In this document: positions 28,113-38,999 of the stretch, one piece after another
Position numbering within the stretch: position 1 is the first letter of the stretch
Layout of the letters: the number at the start of each line of letters is the position of its first letter
Source: an uncultured Neglectibacter sp.
GTDB taxonomy: Bacteria; Bacillota; Clostridia; Oscillospirales; Acutalibacteraceae
Direction of reading: 5' to 3'
Assembly: GCA_904374805.1 (NCBI GenBank)
Contig: CAJFEW010000001.1
Location: 1-64,000 of the forward strand
Length of the DNA stretch: 64,000 nt
The notes under the pieces: model-generated
The model's input: only the letters and a program-made list of their open reading frames with translations
Told to the model about the DNA's origin: nothing
The model's database searches: none
Made by a program: the position numbers and the translations under genes

Positions 28113-28151
28113 GCGGGGGAGTGGACGGGGGAGGCCGGCGGCCCCGAAACC

Positions 28152-28263
28152 CACGGCTGCCGCGCCGAACGTCCTCATTCGCCTGAGGGCGACAGTTTTC
28201 CTTCGGGAGGGAGACTAAGCGCTCGCTTCCCTCACCCAGGGAGGGTACATGGCGGCAGCCGTG
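28152..28263. repeat. Inverted-repeat element with 12-bp arms
   Basis: The arms CACGGCTGCCGC (28152-28163) and GCGGCAGCCGTG (28252-28263) are perfect inverted copies 88 bp apart. Between them are smaller stems (CGCC/GGCG near 28180-28191; GAGGGA...AAGC/GCTT...CCCTC near 28207-28232). A GGGGC/GCCCC hairpin follows at about 28271-28290. It resembles, from memory, non-coding repeats scattered in gut Clostridia genomes. Confidence 0.5.
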
Positions 28264-28362
28264 ACGGAGAGGGGCAGAAATCAGCCCCACCGGCCGCTGG
28301 TTCCCGTTTGCTGAGGCCTATGGGAGGGCGAGCGCAAGGAGCCTCCAAAACTTCCGCCTCTC

Positions 28363-31300
28363 TTAACTGAAATACCAGCTGTCGAACAGCTCCAAGGCAT
28401 CGGCGTACTCCCGGGTGGTGGGGGCGCCGGAAAGCACCGGGAAATACACCGCAAACAGCACCAGACAGCCTGCTGCAAACACACAGAGGGCCAACGTGGA
28501 AGCCGAGCAGGACAAGCCTCCCGGGAACGAGAGCCGCCGGGTAAAGAGGCCCCGTTGGGACAGCAGCCAAAAAACTCCGCACAGGGCCACCACCAGGAAG
28601 GGCACCGCCGTGAAGTAGTGGTAGATAAAGGTGAGCCGGGGCACCAGCACCCAAGGCAGGTAGACGCTGCCAAAGCCTGCCAGCACCACGCCGGCCCAGC
28701 GAAACCGCTCCCGGCTCCAGAAATAGGCCGCCGCCCCCAAGGCGGGCAGGCCCGCCCACCAAAGCAGAGGGTTGCCAAAGGCGGAAATGGTGCTGTACCC
28801 CTGGGAGGTGTCATGGGCAAAATACCAGATGGGGCGCACATCCAGAGGCCACTCGTACCAAGGGGAAGCAAACGCGTGGGTGGCCACCAGCTGGGAATGG
28901 TAGGAAAACATGGTCACCTGGTAATTCCAGAAGGCTCCCCATACATCTCCCACATTGTGCGGCAGGGTGGTGATCGGCAGAAAGGCGGCAAAGTAGATGC
29001 CGAAAGGCAAAGCCAGGAAGAACAGGCAGCACCAGCCGCACAACTTGCCAAAACGGACCAAGATCGGCCGCAGCTCTTCTCCCCGGCGGCGGGCCTCCCG
29101 GCCGGCACACAGCAGCTTGCCAAAAAACAGGACTGCCAGCCCCAGGGCCCCGTAGGCCGCCGTCCACTTGGAGGCCACTCCCAACCCGGTGAACACCCCG
29201 CAGGCCAGCAGCGGAGGCAGCAGGCGCTTCCAGCTGTCGGTCAGAGGATCCCTCTTCACAAAGGCCACCATGGCGTCGTACATCAGCAGCAGGAAGAACA
29301 CTGCGTAGGTGTCGATGGTGGCAATGCGGGTCTGGGTAAAGTGCATGAAGTCAAAGGCAAACAGCAAGGTGCCCGCCAGGCAGATTCGGGTGCGCCCAAA
29401 GAGCTGGTGGAGCAGGTGATAGAGAACCGGGAGCATCAACACCCCAAACAAGGTCCCCACGCAGCGCCAGCCAAAGGGGTTCATTCCAAACAGGCGGATC
29501 CCCAGGGAGATGAACAGTTTGCCCAGGGTGGGATGGGTGTTCTCATAGGGCTCCAGGCCCAGAATGTGTTCATAGGCCGTGCGGGCGTGGTAGATCTCGT
29601 CAAAGTAGGTGGAATTTTCGTAGGTGGACTCCAGAGGAACCACCTGCTGCTCGTCTGTCAGGGTCTCCCCTCCTACCTGGGACGTGACCTCCGCCAGCAC
29701 CGGCGTACCGGTATAAAACAGGGAAGCCTCGTTGAGGGTGACGGATCCGTCCAAGGCAGTCAGGCGCACATACCGTCCCGGGGTGGAAAGGGGAAACTCC
29801 TTCCAGGCAAAGACGCTGCCGTCGGTGAGCACGCCGCAATCGGTCCAGGAGACCCCGTCTTGGCTGGTCTCCACCTGGACGTTGACCCCCACCCGGGCGG
29901 CGTAGTGGCTGTCGTCCGGGGCAATGCCCGGCAGATAGGTCAAGGTATCGCATTCCCCATCGGCTGCAAGCACGGCGCTCTCCCCTTGGGAGGGAGTCCA
30001 AGGGGTCACCGCCGTCTGGGTATCTCCCAGGCGGAAAAAGGCAAAGCAGGCGTACACCAATGTGAGGAGAACCAGCACTCCCCAGTCTTTACGGCCCATA
30101 GGGCCGGGCACGGGCGTGGTATCCTCCCAGGGCCTGGAAACCGGCACTTGGGCCGGGCAGAGTTTGCCCCGCAAAAACACCCGGCAGCCCACCCAAAGCA
30201 GATAGCCAATGGCCGCCAGCTGCAAAACAGAGAGGAAACGAGTCAGGGCCGTGTTGGGATCGTAGTTGTTGTAGTACTCCCGGAACTGCCACAACACAAA
30301 GGCCACGTTCCAGTAATGGACGGCGCTGGCGGCGCCAAAGGCCCGCAGAAACCCCCGATCCTCCACAAAGAGGGAGGCCACCAACAAAAACAGGAAGGCA
30401 GGGAACAAGTAGCGCTCGTGCATCTTCACAGAGAAGGCGTACACCACCCCCATGAGCAGAGCGGGGCTGTACAGAACCGCCGCCTTGTTCTTGGAGCCCA
30501 GCACCAACACCCCGCACAGAGCTGTGGCCAGCACCGGCGCCGCCAGGTCCAGCAGATCTCCCGGCAAACCGGCGGGCAAAGTCTTCCAGTTCCAGCCCAG
30601 CAGGCTCCAGAAGTTGTACGCGTTGACCGAGTAGTAGTTGTAATAGTCCAACGTGGACTGGTACCGCTCCAGCAGCCAGAGGAAGTTAAACCCTTTGGTA
30701 AAGGGCAAGGCCACCACCAGCACGGCGGCCACCGCCGCCAACACCCCCAAAACCAGCATGCCCCACCGGCGGCGTTTGCCGGTAAAAAACAGGTAAGCCG
30801 GGGCGAAAATGAGCATCTGGGGCTTGCAGGCAATGGACAGCCCGTACAGAAGGGCTGCGGGAAGGTACCGCTCTTTGTAAAGCAACAGCAAGGAGGTGAG
30901 CACAATGGCCGTACAGAAGGAGTCCGCCTGCCCCCACTGGGCGGAATTCAACAGCACCGCCGGGCAGAAAAGGTAGACCCCTGAAAGGAACAGGGCGGTC
31001 TTCTCCCCCCGCTTCCTGCGGGCCACAACCAACAGCACCCAGGCGCAGTAAAGGTCCGCCAACAGGGAGGGCAGCTTGATCAGCAAGGTGTAGGCCTGGC
31101 TCTCCACAGACAGGCCCAGCAGCAGGCGGATTCTGTCCAACAGGGCCAGTACATAGAGATAACCCGGGGGATAGTCCAAGAAAACATCCTGCTCATAGAG
31201 TTCCGAAAAGCCCACCTGGTTTGCCAGGCTGGCCCAGGACTTGAAGGTGTCCGTATCAGTGGTAAAGCCCTGGGAAGAATAACCCAGCCAGAGCCGAAGG

Positions 31301-31437
31301 GCCAAAGCCGCCCCAAACAACAGGGAAGCCCACAGCACAAAGGTGGTCCGGGAGAGGTGCTCCCGAGAAAATTTGCGGCCTGCCAGAAGGAATACACCGC
31401 CCCCCAGCACACCGGCCGTCAGCGCGCCAACGCCCAT
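28363..31437 (-). CDS. Two-module GT-C membrane glycosyltransferase (PMT/GT39-like fusion)
   Basis: A 1024-residue membrane protein. Residues 1 to about 430 form one GT-C glycosyltransferase (TDTDTFKSW, DYPPGYLYVLALL, NSAQWGQADSF, VKMHERYLFP). A non-membrane segment of about 150 residues then resembles a discoidin-like beta-sandwich (SQDGVSWTDCG, FPLSTPGRYVRLTALDG). From about 610 a second GT-C module of the PMT/GT39 type begins (YFDEIYHARTAYEH, ENTHPTLGKLFISLG, TRIATIDTYAVFF). Such enzymes use lipid-linked sugars to glycosylate proteins or cell-wall polymers at the outer face. The start ATG at 31437 has only a weak site. See findings. Confidence 0.8.
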   Translation of the reverse strand: MGVGALTAGVLGGGVFLLAGRKFSREHLSRTTFVLWASLLFGAALALRLWLGYSSQGFTTDTDTFKSWASLANQVGFSELYEQDVFLDYPPGYLYVLALLDRIRLLLGLSVESQAYTLLIKLPSLLADLYCAWVLLVVARRKRGEKTALFLSGVYLFCPAVLLNSAQWGQADSFCTAIVLTSLLLLYKERYLPAALLYGLSIACKPQMLIFAPAYLFFTGKRRRWGMLVLGVLAAVAAVLVVALPFTKGFNFLWLLERYQSTLDYYNYYSVNAYNFWSLLGWNWKTLPAGLPGDLLDLAAPVLATALCGVLVLGSKNKAAVLYSPALLMGVVYAFSVKMHERYLFPAFLFLLVASLFVEDRGFLRAFGAASAVHYWNVAFVLWQFREYYNNYDPNTALTRFLSVLQLAAIGYLLWVGCRVFLRGKLCPAQVPVSRPWEDTTPVPGPMGRKDWGVLVLLTLVYACFAFFRLGDTQTAVTPWTPSQGESAVLAADGECDTLTYLPGIAPDDSHYAARVGVNVQVETSQDGVSWTDCGVLTDGSVFAWKEFPLSTPGRYVRLTALDGSVTLNEASLFYTGTPVLAEVTSQVGGETLTDEQQVVPLESTYENSTYFDEIYHARTAYEHILGLEPYENTHPTLGKLFISLGIRLFGMNPFGWRCVGTLFGVLMLPVLYHLLHQLFGRTRICLAGTLLFAFDFMHFTQTRIATIDTYAVFFLLLMYDAMVAFVKRDPLTDSWKRLLPPLLACGVFTGLGVASKWTAAYGALGLAVLFFGKLLCAGREARRRGEELRPILVRFGKLCGWCCLFFLALPFGIYFAAFLPITTLPHNVGDVWGAFWNYQVTMFSYHSQLVATHAFASPWYEWPLDVRPIWYFAHDTSQGYSTISAFGNPLLWWAGLPALGAAAYFWSRERFRWAGVVLAGFGSVYLPWVLVPRLTFIYHYFTAVPFLVVALCGVFWLLSQRGLFTRRLSFPGGLSCSASTLALCVFAAGCLVLFAVYFPVLSGAPTTREYADALELFDSWYFS

Positions 31438-31496
31438 ACGATCCCGCCTTTCCCCATCTATTTGTCAGGAAGCCGCTGAAAGAAAGCATTTCCCCA

Positions 31497-34591
<3,095 letters not shown>

Positions 34592-34605
34592 ATTTCCTTC
34601 CAGAA

Positions 34606-34640
34606 AAAAGGGACTGTTGCTCGTTGCAACAGTCCCTTTT
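34606..34640. terminator. Bidirectional terminator between lacZ and purC
   Basis: A perfect 15-bp stem (AAAAGGGACTGTTGC / GCAACAGTCCCTTTT) with loop TCGTT, having an A-run on one side and a T-run on the other, between convergent genes. Confidence 0.92.
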
Positions 34641-34741
34641 GGTTTGTCTGAGGGAACCGGCTCCCTCTGCCGCCTTGGCAAGGCCGGCAAAAGCCCTTGT
34701 CTCTCCAGAGAGTGGAGTGATCAAAGGAGCGCGCCCTTTTC

Positions 34742-35593
34742 TCACTTCTGGGGCACCAGCAGCTCCAGGCACTCCAGATATTTCTCCCGGGTTTTGGCCA
34801 CCACGTCCCCCGGCAGTTCCGGGGGAGGGGTGACGCCGTCCAGGTGGTTCTCGGTGAGCCAATCCCGCAGGTACTGCTTGTCATAGCTCAAGGGAGAGGT
34901 GCCCACCTGATATTCCGCCTTGTTCCAGAACCGGCTGGAGTCGGGAGTGAGAACCTCGTCGGCCAACACCAGCTGGCCGTCCTCGTCCAGACCAAACTCA
35001 AACTTGGTGTCCGCAATGAGGATGCCCCGTTTCTCCGCGTAGTCGAAGCAGGTCTCATAGACCTTCATGCAGGTCTCTTCCAGTTGGCGGGTCAGCTCCT
35101 CGCCCAGCTCCCGCACCATGTCCTCGTGGGTGACGCTGTACTCGTCATGGCCCTCGGTGGCCTTGGTGGAGGGGGTGAGGATGGGCTTTTCCAGCTTTTG
35201 GGCCAACTGGTAGTCTCCGGTGATCACCTGGCCGCAGAAGGGTTCCTGGGCCTTATAGGCTTTCCACATGGAGCCAAACATGTATCCCCGGATGATGAAC
35301 TCATAGGGGAGCATTTTCAGCTTTTTCACCAGCATGACCCGGTCCTGGTACATGGGCTTTGCAAACTCCTCCGGCATATCCTTGGAATCGGTGGAGATCA
35401 CGTGGTTTTTCACAATGTCCTTGGTCAAATCAAACCACAGCAGGGAGAGCTGGTTCAGTACCCGGCCCTTGTCCGGCACCGGCGTGGGCAGGATCACATC
35501 AAAGGCCGAGACCCGGTCGGTGGTATAGATGACCAGTTCCTTGTCAGAGACCTCATAGATCTCCCGCACTTTGCCGCTTCCAATTTTTTTCAT
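34742..35593 (-). CDS. purC: SAICAR synthetase PurC
   Basis: A 283-residue phosphoribosylaminoimidazole-succinocarboxamide synthase, the step joining CAIR and aspartate in purine synthesis. GSGKVREIYEV (ATP loop), TDRVSAFDVILPTPVPDKG and IADTKFEFG match the longer PurC form. The ATG at 35593 lies behind GAAAGGAAGATATCC. It lies 65 bp downstream of the alr-linked membrane gene cluster, with no terminator visible in between. Confidence 0.95.
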   Translation of the reverse strand: MKKIGSGKVREIYEVSDKELVIYTTDRVSAFDVILPTPVPDKGRVLNQLSLLWFDLTKDIVKNHVISTDSKDMPEEFAKPMYQDRVMLVKKLKMLPYEFIIRGYMFGSMWKAYKAQEPFCGQVITGDYQLAQKLEKPILTPSTKATEGHDEYSVTHEDMVRELGEELTRQLEETCMKVYETCFDYAEKRGILIADTKFEFGLDEDGQLVLADEVLTPDSSRFWNKAEYQVGTSPLSYDKQYLRDWLTENHLDGVTPPPELPGDVVAKTREKYLECLELLVPQK

Positions 35594-35658
35594 GGATATC
35601 TTCCTTTCTTCTCATCTCTCGGGGAAACTCCCCGTTTCTTCTTTATGAAATACGCATT

Positions 35659-36003
35659 TTAAGCGAATACCCCTTGCAAAAGCAGCCCCACTCCACAGGA
35701 AAACCCGTTGAGGCCCAAAGAGCACAGGGCCGCCTTTTTCCAGGGCCAGCCCGCCAGCAGCCGGTAGACAAAGGCCTCTGCAGCCACCACCAGAAGCTCC
35801 AGGCACACCAGGGCCGGGAGATACATCCCCGCCCCCTGCCACAGCACCAGCAGGGCCATCAGCAAATTGGCCGCCGGATTGGTCAGCAGGTTACACAGGA
35901 AGCTGTACCACACCAGCTTCTTGTCCCTGGGAAAAACCCAGAGGGCCCCGCCTTCCAAAGCCACTGTGAGCAGCAGGTTGGTCAAAAGCCTGCCCAGGGT
36001 CAT
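35659..36003 (-). CDS. Small polytopic membrane protein, unknown
   Basis: A 114-residue hydrophobic protein with three to four spans. I do not recognise the family. It has a glutamate early (LLLTVALEGGALWVF), a KLVWYSFLCNLLTNPAANLLM stretch and a further acidic pair in CLELLVVAAEAFVYRLL. Acidic residues inside predicted spans with an N-P motif suggest a defined fold rather than random hydrophobic code. The ATG at 36003 overlaps the stop of the preceding 50-residue gene by 4 bp (ATGA). It is the last member of a chain of overlapping genes behind alr. Confidence 0.65.
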   Translation of the reverse strand: MTLGRLLTNLLLTVALEGGALWVFPRDKKLVWYSFLCNLLTNPAANLLMALLVLWQGAGMYLPALVCLELLVVAAEAFVYRLLAGWPWKKAALCSLGLNGFSCGVGLLLQGVFA

Positions 36004-36152
36004 TTGCGGCGGTTTTTCCAAATGCGCAACACCAGCAGGCCTGCTACCACCACGCAAATGCACACGATCAACGTGAATATGGGCAGCCAGGCTGCCAACT
36101 GCTCTTCCTCCGGCGAAACCGTCACAAGGTCCAAAAGCATCCAAAGTTTCAC
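36000..36152 (-). CDS. 50-residue single-span membrane protein
   Basis: A tiny gene too short for usual gene calling. It begins at GTG 36152 behind AGAGGAGGA. The product has an N-terminal amphipathic part (LWMLLDLVTVSPEEEQLAAW), one membrane helix (about residues 22-43) and a basic end (WKNRRK), so the C-terminus is probably cytoplasmic. Its start overlaps the stop of the 61-residue gene and its stop overlaps the next start, both by 4 bp. It shares the L-L-D-x-V ... A-x-W-helix-R-R/K plan with the 61-residue neighbour, so the two may be paralogues. Function unknown. Confidence 0.6.
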   Translation of the reverse strand: MKLWMLLDLVTVSPEEEQLAAWLPIFTLIVCICVVVAGLLVLRIWKNRRK

Positions 36153-36334
36153 AACCGGTCCTCCTCTCGTTTTTCCCTCTCCGAGCGCTCCTCTTTCCGG
36201 GGAGCCTGTTTCCTCCGTTCCCGGCGGATCAGCGCCACGGCGGCCGCCACCAAGACCAGGACCACCAGAAGAATCCAGCCCGCGTGTTCCATCAAAGCCA
36301 ACGGCCAAGCGACCACGTCCAACAGACGGTTCAT
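36149..36334 (-). CDS. 61-residue single-span membrane protein
   Basis: A tiny gene starting at ATG 36334, which overlaps the stop of the MFS-like gene by 4 bp. The product has a short N-terminus (NRLLDVVAWPLALMEHAGW), one membrane helix (about 20-37) and a strongly charged C-terminal tail (RRERRK ... EERSEREKREEDRL), predicted cytoplasmic. I know no family for it. The tight overlaps on both sides argue that it is really translated. Confidence 0.62.
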   Translation of the reverse strand: MNRLLDVVAWPLALMEHAGWILLVVLVLVAAAVALIRRERRKQAPRKEERSEREKREEDRL

Positions 36335-37389
36335 ACGCCACTCCTTTCCGCCCGCCCCCGGGAGGACAGGGCCACACACAGCGCAGAGATGCCTATTCCC
36401 ACCCCGGCAACTACCAGAGCCGGGCCTTCCTCCAGGGGGATCCCGTAGAAGGGCAGCATGCCCACAAACAGGAACTGGGCCGTCAGCCCGAAGGCCAACC
36501 CGGGGGATTCCGGCAGCTTGGCTGCCAGCACCCCCAAAGAGACCGGCATGGTCATGTTGAAGCACACCAGCCCCACCAGGGACAGCACCGGAGATTCCCA
36601 ACCCAGACACAGCAGGGGCAGGGAGAGCGCCAGAGCCGCCGTACCCACCAGCCGGGGGCTGCTCCAATCGGCCAGAAAGCCGCCCAGCGCCTTGCCCAGA
36701 CAGGAGGCAATCCCCGCAGCCAGAGCCAAAAGGCCGGTTTTCCAGGGCATGGGCACCAGGGCTCCCACATACGACCGCAAGGCCACAGAGACCAGCGCCA
36801 AGCCCACCACCCACCAAAAAGGCAGGCGAGAGGCAGCGTGAAAGGCAGTCCTTCCCGCCGGAGCAGGACAGGGCGTTCTCCAGCAGCTCCAGGCGCACAG
36901 GCCCAGCAGCAGGGAACACACCACGCACAGCCAGGGGCTGGAAGAGAAACCTCCCATCAGAGCGCCACAAGAGACGCCTACCGCCCCTGCGGAGACGAAC
37001 ACACCGCCCTCGCGCAAACGGCCTTCTGCCAGCAAAAGCACGTCCCTGCCGCCCCCGGGGTGGAACAGGGCGTTTCCCAGGGCGCACACCACCAGGGCGG
37101 GCCATCCCCACCCAAAGGCGGCCAAAAGCCCGGCAAGGGCAACCAGCAAACAGCCTCCAACGGCCCCCAAACGAGGCAGGAACCGGTCGCACAGGGCGCC
37201 GGTCAAGGGCTGCAGAGCAAAGGCCAGCAGGTTGTACCAAAGGACTCCCGCTCCTGCGGCGCCTGGGGCGTTGGGAACGAACACGCCCACCACGAAAAAG
37301 GCGCAGGCGAAATCCACCCCAAAGTGGGACCAGGTCCGGGCCGCCAGCAGGGCAGCCCCTCTGCCCCCGGAAGCAAGCCGGCGGGTCAC
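36331..37389 (-). CDS. MFS-like transporter
   Basis: A 352-residue polytopic protein with about ten to twelve short spans. The first half has TWSHFGVDFACAFFVVGVF, PLTGALCDRFLPRLG and GNALFHPGGGRDVLL, a pattern close to fosmidomycin-resistance type MFS proteins, where a G-x-x-x-F-H-P motif is diagnostic. The second half repeats a GKALGGFLADW segment. The start is best taken as GTG 37389, overlapping the alr stop by 4 bp (GTGA) and preceded by AGGAGAAG; the frame itself opens further into alr. It heads three more overlapping membrane genes. Substrate unknown. Confidence 0.72.
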   Translation of the reverse strand: MTRRLASGGRGAALLAARTWSHFGVDFACAFFVVGVFVPNAPGAAGAGVLWYNLLAFALQPLTGALCDRFLPRLGAVGGCLLVALAGLLAAFGWGWPALVVCALGNALFHPGGGRDVLLLAEGRLREGGVFVSAGAVGVSCGALMGGFSSSPWLCVVCSLLLGLCAWSCWRTPCPAPAGRTAFHAASRLPFWWVVGLALVSVALRSYVGALVPMPWKTGLLALAAGIASCLGKALGGFLADWSSPRLVGTAALALSLPLLCLGWESPVLSLVGLVCFNMTMPVSLGVLAAKLPESPGLAFGLTAQFLFVGMLPFYGIPLEEGPALVVAGVGIGISALCVALSSRGRAERSGV

Positions 37390-38588
37390 CGGTTTTCTTC
37401 TCCTAAAAGGGCGTTGTAGATGCTGTCCACCCGGCCGTTTTTCCAATAGACCCGGGGCACCCGTTTGGAAAGGCCGCAGACCACCTCGTAATTGATGCTG
37501 CCTTCCAAGGCGGCCAGTTCATCGGCGGTGATGGCCTCTTCCCCATCCTGTCCAATCAGGGTGACCAGGTCGCCCACTTGAACCTCCGGCAGCTGGGTCA
37601 CATCCGCCATAAGCTGGTCCATGCATACCCGGCCCAAAATGGGGCAGCGCTTGCCCCCAATGAGCACCTGGGCCCCTTTGGCGGAAAGGATGCGGGGATA
37701 GCCGTCCGCATAGCCCACCGGCACGGTGGCCACCCGCATCTCCTGCTGGGCGGTAAATTTCCGGCCATAGCTGACGGTGGCTCCAGGCAGGACGGTCTTC
37801 ACGTGGGAGACCACCGACCGGAGAGAGAGCACCGGCTGCAGCTGGGGACGGTTGCGCACCTCTTCCGAAGGGTACAAGCCGTACAGGACAATTCCGGCCC
37901 GCACCATATCCAAATGGGAGAGGGGGTAATCGAACACGGCGGCGGAGTTGGCGCAGTGGCGCACCGCAAAGTGGATTCCCTCCCGCTCCAGGGACTCGAT
38001 CATCTCCTTAAAACAGCCGAACTGCCGCATAGTGAAGGCGTCCCCCGCCTTTCCCTCGTCGGAGACGGCAAAGTGGGTGAAAATGCCTTCCGGGAACAGC
38101 CCCGGCAGAGAGCAGGCTTGTTTCACCTGCTGCACCGTGGCCTCGTCCCGGCTGATGTCCTGATAGTAGAAACCCAGGCGGCTCATGCCGGTGTCAATCT
38201 TCACATGGATGCGCACCGTAGCTCCCGCCTGTTGGGCATACTGGGACAATTCCCGGGCGTAGTCCAAACTGTACACGCACTGGGAGATGGCGTATTTTGC
38301 CAAAGACGCAGCCTCTTCCGGCGGGGTGTACCCCAACACCAAGACAGGCCGCTGGATGGCCGCCAGCCGCAGCTGCAAGGCCTCCTCCAAATTGGAGACG
38401 GCAAACCAGTCCGCCCCCAGGGTTTCCAGCTCCTGGGCCATGCGCACGGCCCCGTGGCCGTAGGCGTCCGCCTTGATGACGCAGCACACCTTAGCGTTTG
38501 GATTGGCAGCCTGGCGCACCGCGGCAAAATCTCGGGCCAGGGCGTCTAGATCAATTTCCGCCCAGGTCCGGCGCAATATTTCTTTCAT
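37386..38588 (-). CDS. alr: Alanine racemase
   Basis: A 400-residue PLP enzyme making D-alanine for peptidoglycan. The PLP lysine is K39 in VIKADAYGHGAV. The second catalytic base is the tyrosine in VSYGRKFTA, and the late CMDQLMAD and NYEVVCGL segments are typical of Alr. The ATG at 38588 follows AGGAGGTGAG. Directly upstream lie three tandem 137-bp units whose ATG-proximal ends resemble this gene's own start region. Downstream, its stop overlaps an MFS-like gene. Confidence 0.95.
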   Translation of the reverse strand: MKEILRRTWAEIDLDALARDFAAVRQAANPNAKVCCVIKADAYGHGAVRMAQELETLGADWFAVSNLEEALQLRLAAIQRPVLVLGYTPPEEAASLAKYAISQCVYSLDYARELSQYAQQAGATVRIHVKIDTGMSRLGFYYQDISRDEATVQQVKQACSLPGLFPEGIFTHFAVSDEGKAGDAFTMRQFGCFKEMIESLEREGIHFAVRHCANSAAVFDYPLSHLDMVRAGIVLYGLYPSEEVRNRPQLQPVLSLRSVVSHVKTVLPGATVSYGRKFTAQQEMRVATVPVGYADGYPRILSAKGAQVLIGGKRCPILGRVCMDQLMADVTQLPEVQVGDLVTLIGQDGEEAITADELAALEGSINYEVVCGLSKRVPRVYWKNGRVDSIYNALLGEENR

Positions 38589-38725
38589 ATAAACTCACCT
38601 CCTGGGCGATATTTCCCGATCCTGTCTAGGCGGGATTGCGACCTCCATGCCCCACAGGGAAACTCGCGGAAGAAATCGCCCCAGCGGTTTCTTCTTCCCA
38701 GGTCCCTCTCACGATTTTCTTTCAT
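38585..38725 (-). CDS. Possible 46-residue small ORF in tandem unit A, overlapping alr
   Basis: An ATG with AGGAGATGAG upstream opens a 46-codon frame (begins MKENRERDLG, ends RPGGEFI) whose stop overlaps the alr start (ATGA). The peptide is very basic. It is unlike any family I know; it may be a coupled leader peptide or merely a by-product of the repeat. Confidence 0.25.
   Translation of the reverse strand: MKENRERDLGRRNRWGDFFREFPCGAWRSQSRLDRIGKYRPGGEFI
38586..38722 (-). repeat. Tandem repeat unit A (alr-proximal)
   Basis: The first of three tandem units with a period of 136-138 bp, differing by scattered substitutions. On the minus strand each contains an ATG-AAAGAAA start, a GAAGAAACCGC-type inverted repeat, CGCGAGTTTCCCTGTGGGG, and an AGGAG site leading to the next ATG. 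In this unit the following ATG is that of alr itself. Confidence 0.9.
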
Positions 38726-38860
38726 ACGAACTCATCTCCTGGGCGACGTTTCCCGATCCTGCCTGAGCGGGATCTCAACATCCAAGGCCCCACAGGGAAA
38801 CTCGCGGAAGAAACCGCCCCGGCGGTTTCTTCTTCCCAGGTTCCTCTCACGATTTTCTTT
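38723..38860 (-). repeat. Tandem repeat unit B
   Basis: A 138-bp unit, about 90 percent identical to units A and C by eye. Its hairpin is GAAGAAACCGC / GGCGGTTTCTTC. Confidence 0.9.
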
Positions 38861-38863
38861 CAT
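38732..38863 (-). CDS. Possible 43-residue small ORF in tandem unit B
   Basis: Sister of the frame in unit A: begins MKENRERNLG and ends DRETSPRR, with the same spacing from an AGGAG site. Its stop lies 6 bp before the next unit's ATG. In unit C a 1-bp deletion shifts the frame to a 32-codon version (38901-38999, MKEIVRGTWEEE). Confidence 0.22.
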   Translation of the reverse strand: MKENRERNLGRRNRRGGFFREFPCGALDVEIPLRQDRETSPRR

Positions 38864-38996
38864 ACGAACTCATCTCCTGGGCGACGTTTCCCGAGCCTGT
38901 CTAGGCGGGATTGCGATCTCCATGCCCCACAGGGAAACTCGCGGAAGAAACCGCCCCAGCGGTTTCTTCTTCCCAGGTCCCTCTCACGATTTCTTT
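38861..38996 (-). repeat. Tandem repeat unit C (alr-distal)
   Basis: A 136-bp unit with one A missing in the AAAGAAA start, which shifts its small frame. Beyond 38999 the similarity ends abruptly. Confidence 0.9.
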
Positions 38997-38999
38997 CAT

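Larger units (their letters stand above)
28052..28362. other. Intergenic region with promoter and inverted-repeat element
   Basis: About 310 bp without a gene. It holds the consensus promoter at 28084-28112 and a structured inverted-repeat element at 28152-28263 with further small stems up to about 28355. No open frame with a ribosome binding site was seen. Confidence 0.6.

Noticed and set aside
28555..30984. An 809-codon open frame opposite the double glycosyltransferase
   Set aside because: Antisense shadow of a real membrane protein gene; very rich in Gln, His and Gly, without domain or ribosome binding site.
38586..38999. Tandem repeats as a CRISPR array
   Set aside because: The period is 137 bp with the whole unit conserved; there are no short repeats with unique spacers and no cas genes.
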